From Saprospiraceae bacterium (GTDB lineage Bacteria; Bacteroidota; Bacteroidia; Chitinophagales; Saprospiraceae), in contig CATQHI010000001.1 of the NCBI GenBank assembly GCA_958295895.1, positions 186,001-250,000 on the forward strand: a stretch of DNA of 64,000 nt, in the 5' to 3' direction. The notes beneath the pieces were generated by a model, which was not told the origin of the DNA, made no database searches, and saw nothing but the letters and a program-made list of their open reading frames with translations. A program made the position numbers and the translations under genes. Every line of letters starts with the position of its first letter. The first letter of the stretch is position 1. This document shows positions 60,337 to 64,000 of the stretch, piece after piece.

Positions 60337-61506
60337 TTACGTTTCTCCGCTGGCAAAGAGGACATTGCGTACCACCGAGCGAGAATCAGCCGAGCCGCCC
60401 AGGGACCCGGAAAGGATGCCCACCGCCGCCAGAAACAGCACGAGCCGCAGGTGGGCCCCGGCGGTGGAGCCGTCCTGGTCGGAGGTCCAGGTACGCATGA
60501 GGGGGTCCGGAAAAACGAAGACCACCACCCCGTACATCAGTAGGGCAAAGACCACGAAGAGAAAGGCCAACGTAAGCACCAGGGCCAAGTAGGTAGCCGC
60601 GGCCGTGACCACCGCGCTCTCCGAGGTATTACCGTGGCGGGTGGCCACCAGGCGAAAGGAAAAAGCGCGGTAGAGCACGAACGTAGCGGCCACAAAACTA
60701 GCCCCCACGAAGACCGCCAGCTGACCGGCGGACACCGAGGCGGCAAAGTCCCAGGTCTCGCCCCCGAAGATGAGCACGATGATTACCGACAGGGCCGTGG
60801 CGATCATCGTCGGTAGCTTGGTGGCGATGCGGATGGGGTTGGCGCTGAGCGCACCGCGTACGATGCGGGGTAGGTTGCCGGCGGTCTGTCGTAGCACGAA
60901 GGCTAGGCGGTTGCCCTCCGAGAAGCGGTCGTTGGCCTCCAGGGGTAGGTTACGGGCCATGCGGTCGAACTGGGCAGCGGTGAAGCGGTCCATCGCGTCC
61001 AGATCCTGCGGTACCTCGATACGGGCCATGTAGTTGGACTTGTCCGGGTGGTAGGCCAGGTTCAGCAGCCGGCCGAAGCAGTGTAGCATGAGGGTGCCGA
61101 GCCGTTCGCTCATGAGCTCCGTATCCTCTAGGTCCTCCGAGCCGTAGTCGGCCAGGCGGCGGGTCGATATGATGGCCACGTTGGTGAGTTGGGAGGGGAG
61201 GGCCAGGAGGTAAGAAAGCGAGGCCGCAGCAATCTCCACCTCCGTGATGATGAGTAGGAAGGCTAGGCGGCGCTCCGTTTTTTCGTTGATGCCGATCTGT
61301 ACAAAGTCCAGGGCGTTGTAGCCGCTGTCGTCGGGGGTGAGCGGCGGGCCGTCGAAGGTAAGCGACTCGATGCGTAGGCGGGGCTCCCGCTCCAGTACCT
61401 CGGTGAGGCGCCGGGTAGCCTGGCGGGTGAGCAGGCTGAGGGCGCGGGCGTCGTGGCCGGCGACGTCGACCTTCATGATGCCGAGGGGGATGTCGGTGGA
61501 ACTCAT
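60337..61506 (-). CDS. Membrane protein of unknown family, four C-terminal helices
   Basis: A 389-residue protein. Residues 1-225 are soluble and alpha/beta-like (IPLGIMKVDVAGHDARALSL, IESLTFDGPPL, VAIISTRRLADYG); the rest holds membrane segments at about 232-248, 262-282, 302-330 and 353-372. No HExxH zinc motif, Walker motif or other catalytic signature is seen. It is divergent from the UPF1-like helicase by about 50 bases. I do not recognise the family. Confidence 0.75.
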   Translation of the reverse strand: MSSTDIPLGIMKVDVAGHDARALSLLTRQATRRLTEVLEREPRLRIESLTFDGPPLTPDDSGYNALDFVQIGINEKTERRLAFLLIITEVEIAAASLSYLLALPSQLTNVAIISTRRLADYGSEDLEDTELMSERLGTLMLHCFGRLLNLAYHPDKSNYMARIEVPQDLDAMDRFTAAQFDRMARNLPLEANDRFSEGNRLAFVLRQTAGNLPRIVRGALSANPIRIATKLPTMIATALSVIIVLIFGGETWDFAASVSAGQLAVFVGASFVAATFVLYRAFSFRLVATRHGNTSESAVVTAAATYLALVLTLAFLFVVFALLMYGVVVFVFPDPLMRTWTSDQDGSTAGAHLRLVLFLAAVGILSGSLGGSADSRSVVRNVLFASGET

Positions 61507-61555
61507 TCCCGCAATGTAGGGTTCCCCTACCTTCGCCGCCCTTTATCGTAGCCCC

Positions 61556-63448
61556 ATGACCGACCCCCAGACCGCCGAACTTACCCGCCTCCGCCAACTC
61601 ATCGACCTCGAACGGCAGGAAGAACGCCGGCTACACCTGGAGGTGATCCAGGCCATGCCCCTGGTGCAGCGGGTCGCGAAGGGCTACAGTTGGTACCCGC
61701 TACAGGTGATCAAGGAGGGCTACGGCATCGGCGAGCGGCCCTTCGTGGTCGTGACGCGGGAGGGGGAGGAGGCCCACCAGTTTCGCGCCGGTACCTCGGT
61801 GAATCTCTTTACGACCCAGCAGGGCGCCCGCTCACCCCAGCGCTCCGGCGTGATCCAGTACGTGAAGAAGGAGAAGATGAAGATCATCCTGGGTGGCGAC
61901 GAGCACCCCGGTTGGCTACAGCGGGGCGGGGTGGGGGTAGACCTGATGTTTGACGAGCGCACCTACATTGAGATGGATAAGGCGGTGCAGCGACTGGAAA
62001 CCGCCCGTGGCGACCGCACGGCCGAACTGCGCGACGTGATCATGGGGGTGCGCGAGCCGGAGTACCGTCCCGTAGCCATAGAGGCCGTGGCCCACCTGAC
62101 GGAACTGAACGATAGCCAACGGGAGGCGGTGCGGGAGATACTGGGAGCCAGCCACCTGAGTCTGATCCACGGCCCGCCGGGCACGGGCAAGACCACCACC
62201 CTGGTAGCCGCCGTGGGGGAGCTGGTCAAAACGGAAAACGCCATCCTCTTCTGCGCCCCCAGCAATAGCGCCGCCGATCTGGTTACCCTACGCATGGCCG
62301 AGCAGGGCATCCGCGTGGTGCGTACCGGCAACATCAGTCGGGTGGAAGAAGACGTTATGCAGCATACACTTGACGTACAGGTCAACCGCCACCCCGACAC
62401 CAAGCAGGTTAAAAAACTGCGGAAGGAGGCTGCCGACCTGCGCAAGAAAGCCAAGCGCATGCGCGGCGGCCGCGATAAGGGCATGACCTTCGCCGAGGCC
62501 GGCCGACTCAGCGGCTGGGCCCGGCAGCTGGAGGATCACTTGTTAAGCTACATCCTGGATGCGGCCGATGTAGTAGTGTGTACGCTTGTAGGAGCGGCCA
62601 GCTCCGTCCTCAGCGACCGGGAATTCAAAACCTGCATTATCGACGAGGCGGCCCAGGCACTGGAGCCCGCCAGTTGGATTCCGATTATTCGTAGCAACCG
62701 CGTGGTGCTGGCCGGGGATCCCTACCAACTGCCGCCCACGGTGAAGAGTAAAGATGCCGAGCGCGGCGGCTTCGGTATCACCCTGCTCGAAAAAGCCCTG
62801 GAGCGCCATGGCCGCAACGCCCTGCTGGAGGTACAGTACCGCATGAACGAGCGCATCATGGGCTTCAGCAACCAGTACTTTTACGACGGAAAGCTACGGG
62901 CCGGCCCGGGCATCGCGGAGCGTACACTACCGGGGGTTAGCCTGCAAGAGAGCGTAGTCTTCATTGACACCGCCGGCACCGGCTTTGAGGAAAAGCTCCA
63001 CCCCCAGTTCAAGAGCCGCTATAATGACGGTGAGTTAGATATTCTGGTCGAGCACCTGCTACTACTTAAGGGAAGCATTCCGCCCGAGGAACCACTCCCC
63101 GCCGTAGCCATCATCACCCCCTACCGCGAGCAGGCCGTGCGCGCCGAGGACCGCATTGAATCCGTACCCGCACTGGCCGATATGGATGTGACCATCAATA
63201 CCGTCGACGGTTTTCAGGGCCGGGAGCGGGAGGTGGTTTACTTAAGTCTAGTGCGCTCCAACACCCGCTCCGAGATCGGTTTTTTAGCTGATTACCGACG
63301 CATGAATGTGGCACTTACCCGGGCGAAGGTGCAACTAGTGGTAATTGGGGATAGTGCTACGATCGGTGGGGATGCTTTTTTCGCGGGATTTTTGGGGTAT
63401 GTAGAGCGGGCTGGTACGTATCAGACGGCCTGGGAGTATATGGGGTAA
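61556..63448 (+). CDS. SF1 DNA/RNA helicase, UPF1/IGHMBP2-like
   Basis: A 630-residue superfamily-1B helicase. Seen: an N-terminal beta region (about 20-130, as in the IGHMBP2 1B domain), Walker A IHGPPGTGKTTTL (about 202-214), motif II IIDEAAQALEP, motif III LAGDPYQLPPTV, motif IV EVQYRMNERIMGFSN, motif V NTVDGFQGREREVVYLSLVR and motif VI RRMNVALTRAK. All motifs are intact, so it is probably an active 5'-3' helicase on DNA or RNA. A nuclease domain is absent. It stands alone. Confidence 0.94.
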   Translation: MTDPQTAELTRLRQLIDLERQEERRLHLEVIQAMPLVQRVAKGYSWYPLQVIKEGYGIGERPFVVVTREGEEAHQFRAGTSVNLFTTQQGARSPQRSGVIQYVKKEKMKIILGGDEHPGWLQRGGVGVDLMFDERTYIEMDKAVQRLETARGDRTAELRDVIMGVREPEYRPVAIEAVAHLTELNDSQREAVREILGASHLSLIHGPPGTGKTTTLVAAVGELVKTENAILFCAPSNSAADLVTLRMAEQGIRVVRTGNISRVEEDVMQHTLDVQVNRHPDTKQVKKLRKEAADLRKKAKRMRGGRDKGMTFAEAGRLSGWARQLEDHLLSYILDAADVVVCTLVGAASSVLSDREFKTCIIDEAAQALEPASWIPIIRSNRVVLAGDPYQLPPTVKSKDAERGGFGITLLEKALERHGRNALLEVQYRMNERIMGFSNQYFYDGKLRAGPGIAERTLPGVSLQESVVFIDTAGTGFEEKLHPQFKSRYNDGELDILVEHLLLLKGSIPPEEPLPAVAIITPYREQAVRAEDRIESVPALADMDVTINTVDGFQGREREVVYLSLVRSNTRSEIGFLADYRRMNVALTRAKVQLVVIGDSATIGGDAFFAGFLGYVERAGTYQTAWEYMG

Positions 63449-63452
63449 CACC

Positions 63453-64000
63453 TCAAACACTCTCCCGCGCAATCCACCGAAACGGATTACGCACCTGCGC
63501 CACCCGCCGCTCCGCCACCAGATCGGCCGCCGTCTGCCCCATGGCTGTAAAGTCGGTACTGATCACCGTGATGCCGAGCAGGTCCTTGAGCGGGGTATCG
63601 TTGTAGGACACAACGCCGATGTCCTGCCCCAGCCGTAGCCCCCGGTCCCGAATTTGCTTGACCAGGTTGACGAGGTCAGCTTCCTCGATGGTGATCAGCA
63701 GCTGACCGGGAGTGAGCGCCATGTCTGGCTCCACCGCATCGATCACCGCGAAGGGTAGATCGTGTTGCACGCAGAAATGGCGGAAGCCGTAGAGTATCCG
63801 CTTCGGATAGGGGTAGACCGAGCGGCGGGGGTACACCAGGGTCAACTTGTCGTACCTCCGTATCCGGTGCAGCCCCTCGCCGAGCGCTCGGTAGATATCG
63901 TCCTCAAAATCCTGGTACACCTCCGCGTGCCGCTGCTTCAATTCGATTAAATTGTTGTCCAACAGCAACACCTTATTATCCGGTAGTTGATTCATGGTCG
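63453..64000 (-). CDS. GntR-type regulator, sensor domain (5' end outside window)
   Basis: About 182 C-terminal residues of a Bacteroidota GntR-family regulator that joins an N-terminal winged helix to a periplasmic-binding-protein-like (LacI/ribose-binding) sensor. Seen: AEVYQDFEDDIYRALGEGLH, LGQDIGVVSYNDTPLKDLL, ISTDFTAMGQTAADLV, all typical of the sensor half. The frame stays open to the window end, so an internal ATG at 63995 is not the start and the helix-turn-helix lies outside. Such regulators commonly respond to sugars. Its stop is four bases from the convergent helicase stop. Confidence 0.88.
   Translation of the reverse strand, partial: TMNQLPDNKVLLLDNNLIELKQRHAEVYQDFEDDIYRALGEGLHRIRRYDKLTLVYPRRSVYPYPKRILYGFRHFCVQHDLPFAVIDAVEPDMALTPGQLLITIEEADLVNLVKQIRDRGLRLGQDIGVVSYNDTPLKDLLGITVISTDFTAMGQTAADLVAERRVAQVRNPFRWIARESV

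Noticed and set aside
60197-60592. 131-codon + strand open frame
   Set aside because: Most of it overlaps the 3' end of the membrane protein gene on the other strand; the product is basic and low in hydrophobic pattern.
1-64000. CRISPR arrays, prophage, transposases, tRNA or rRNA genes
   Set aside because: No regularly spaced direct repeats, integrase or transposase motifs, or tRNA/rRNA signatures were seen on either strand.

Overview
The window is a GC-rich stretch of a Bacteroidota chromosome, most likely a Lewinella/Saprospiraceae-type member. The signs are two SusC/SusD outer-membrane pairs, a type IX secretion (T9SS) plug protein, a T9SS C-terminal sorting domain, a GntR regulator with a sugar-binding-type sensor domain, promoters of the Bacteroidota TTG-N19/20-TAnnTTTG form, and genes that mostly lack Shine-Dalgarno sites. 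No rRNA, tRNA, CRISPR array, transposase or phage gene was found. One structural RNA, the small SRP RNA, is clear.

Layout. 1-7.7 kb: 3' part of mutS, a class-I flavin disulfide oxidoreductase, and the treZ-treY trehalose pair. 7.8-11.6 kb: a beta-barrel protein, an ECF sigma / membrane anti-sigma-like / DUF4097 operon bracketed by two related palindromes, and a DUF697-SHOCT protein. 11.7-19.3 kb: small membrane protein, surE, a TPR membrane protein, an EamA transporter, a divergent XRE regulator / ECF sigma pair, a NYN-OST-HTH protein whose NYN active site looks degraded, and pdxJ. 19.3-31.5 kb: two susC-susD operons with near-identical promoters and related long leaders, one with a trailing lipoprotein, then a GMC oxidoreductase with its small partner subunit (31.5-34 kb). 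34-40.7 kb: SRP RNA, rdgB, amidase, sucA (these three genes all broken by single-base indels), an SDR enzyme and a small HAD protein. 40.7-48.1 kb: a candidate small RNA, a TolC/adaptor efflux pair, the T9SS plug protein, 3-methyladenine glycosylase, an acyl-CoA ligase and a small frameshifted gene. 48.1-57.6 kb: acyl-CoA dehydrogenase, nucleoside hydrolase, apbE, Tat-exported Gfo/Idh/MocA oxidoreductase, FGE-like protein, orphan HigA, a PorT-like barrel and a GH36 alpha-galactosidase. 57.6-64 kb: a T9SS-secreted protein followed in frame, past its stop, by a second sorting domain; a membrane protein of unknown family; a UPF1-like helicase; and the 3' part of a GntR regulator.

How it works together. 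Much of the window serves glycan and sugar use: two SusCD importers, GMC/gluconate-dehydrogenase-like periplasmic oxidation, Gfo/Idh/MocA, alpha-galactosidase, nucleoside hydrolase and GntR control. The rest is housekeeping (mutS, surE, pdxJ, sucA, rdgB, fatty-acid enzymes).

Most notable: the tandem T9SS sorting domains split by one in-frame TGA; the NYN-OST-HTH protein lacking most catalytic acids; the matched susC promoters and leaders; a promoter-to-terminator small RNA candidate; several short dispersed hairpin families, including one that sits directly after stop codons; and a cluster of indels between 34.5 and 37.9 kb that looks more like consensus error than true gene decay.
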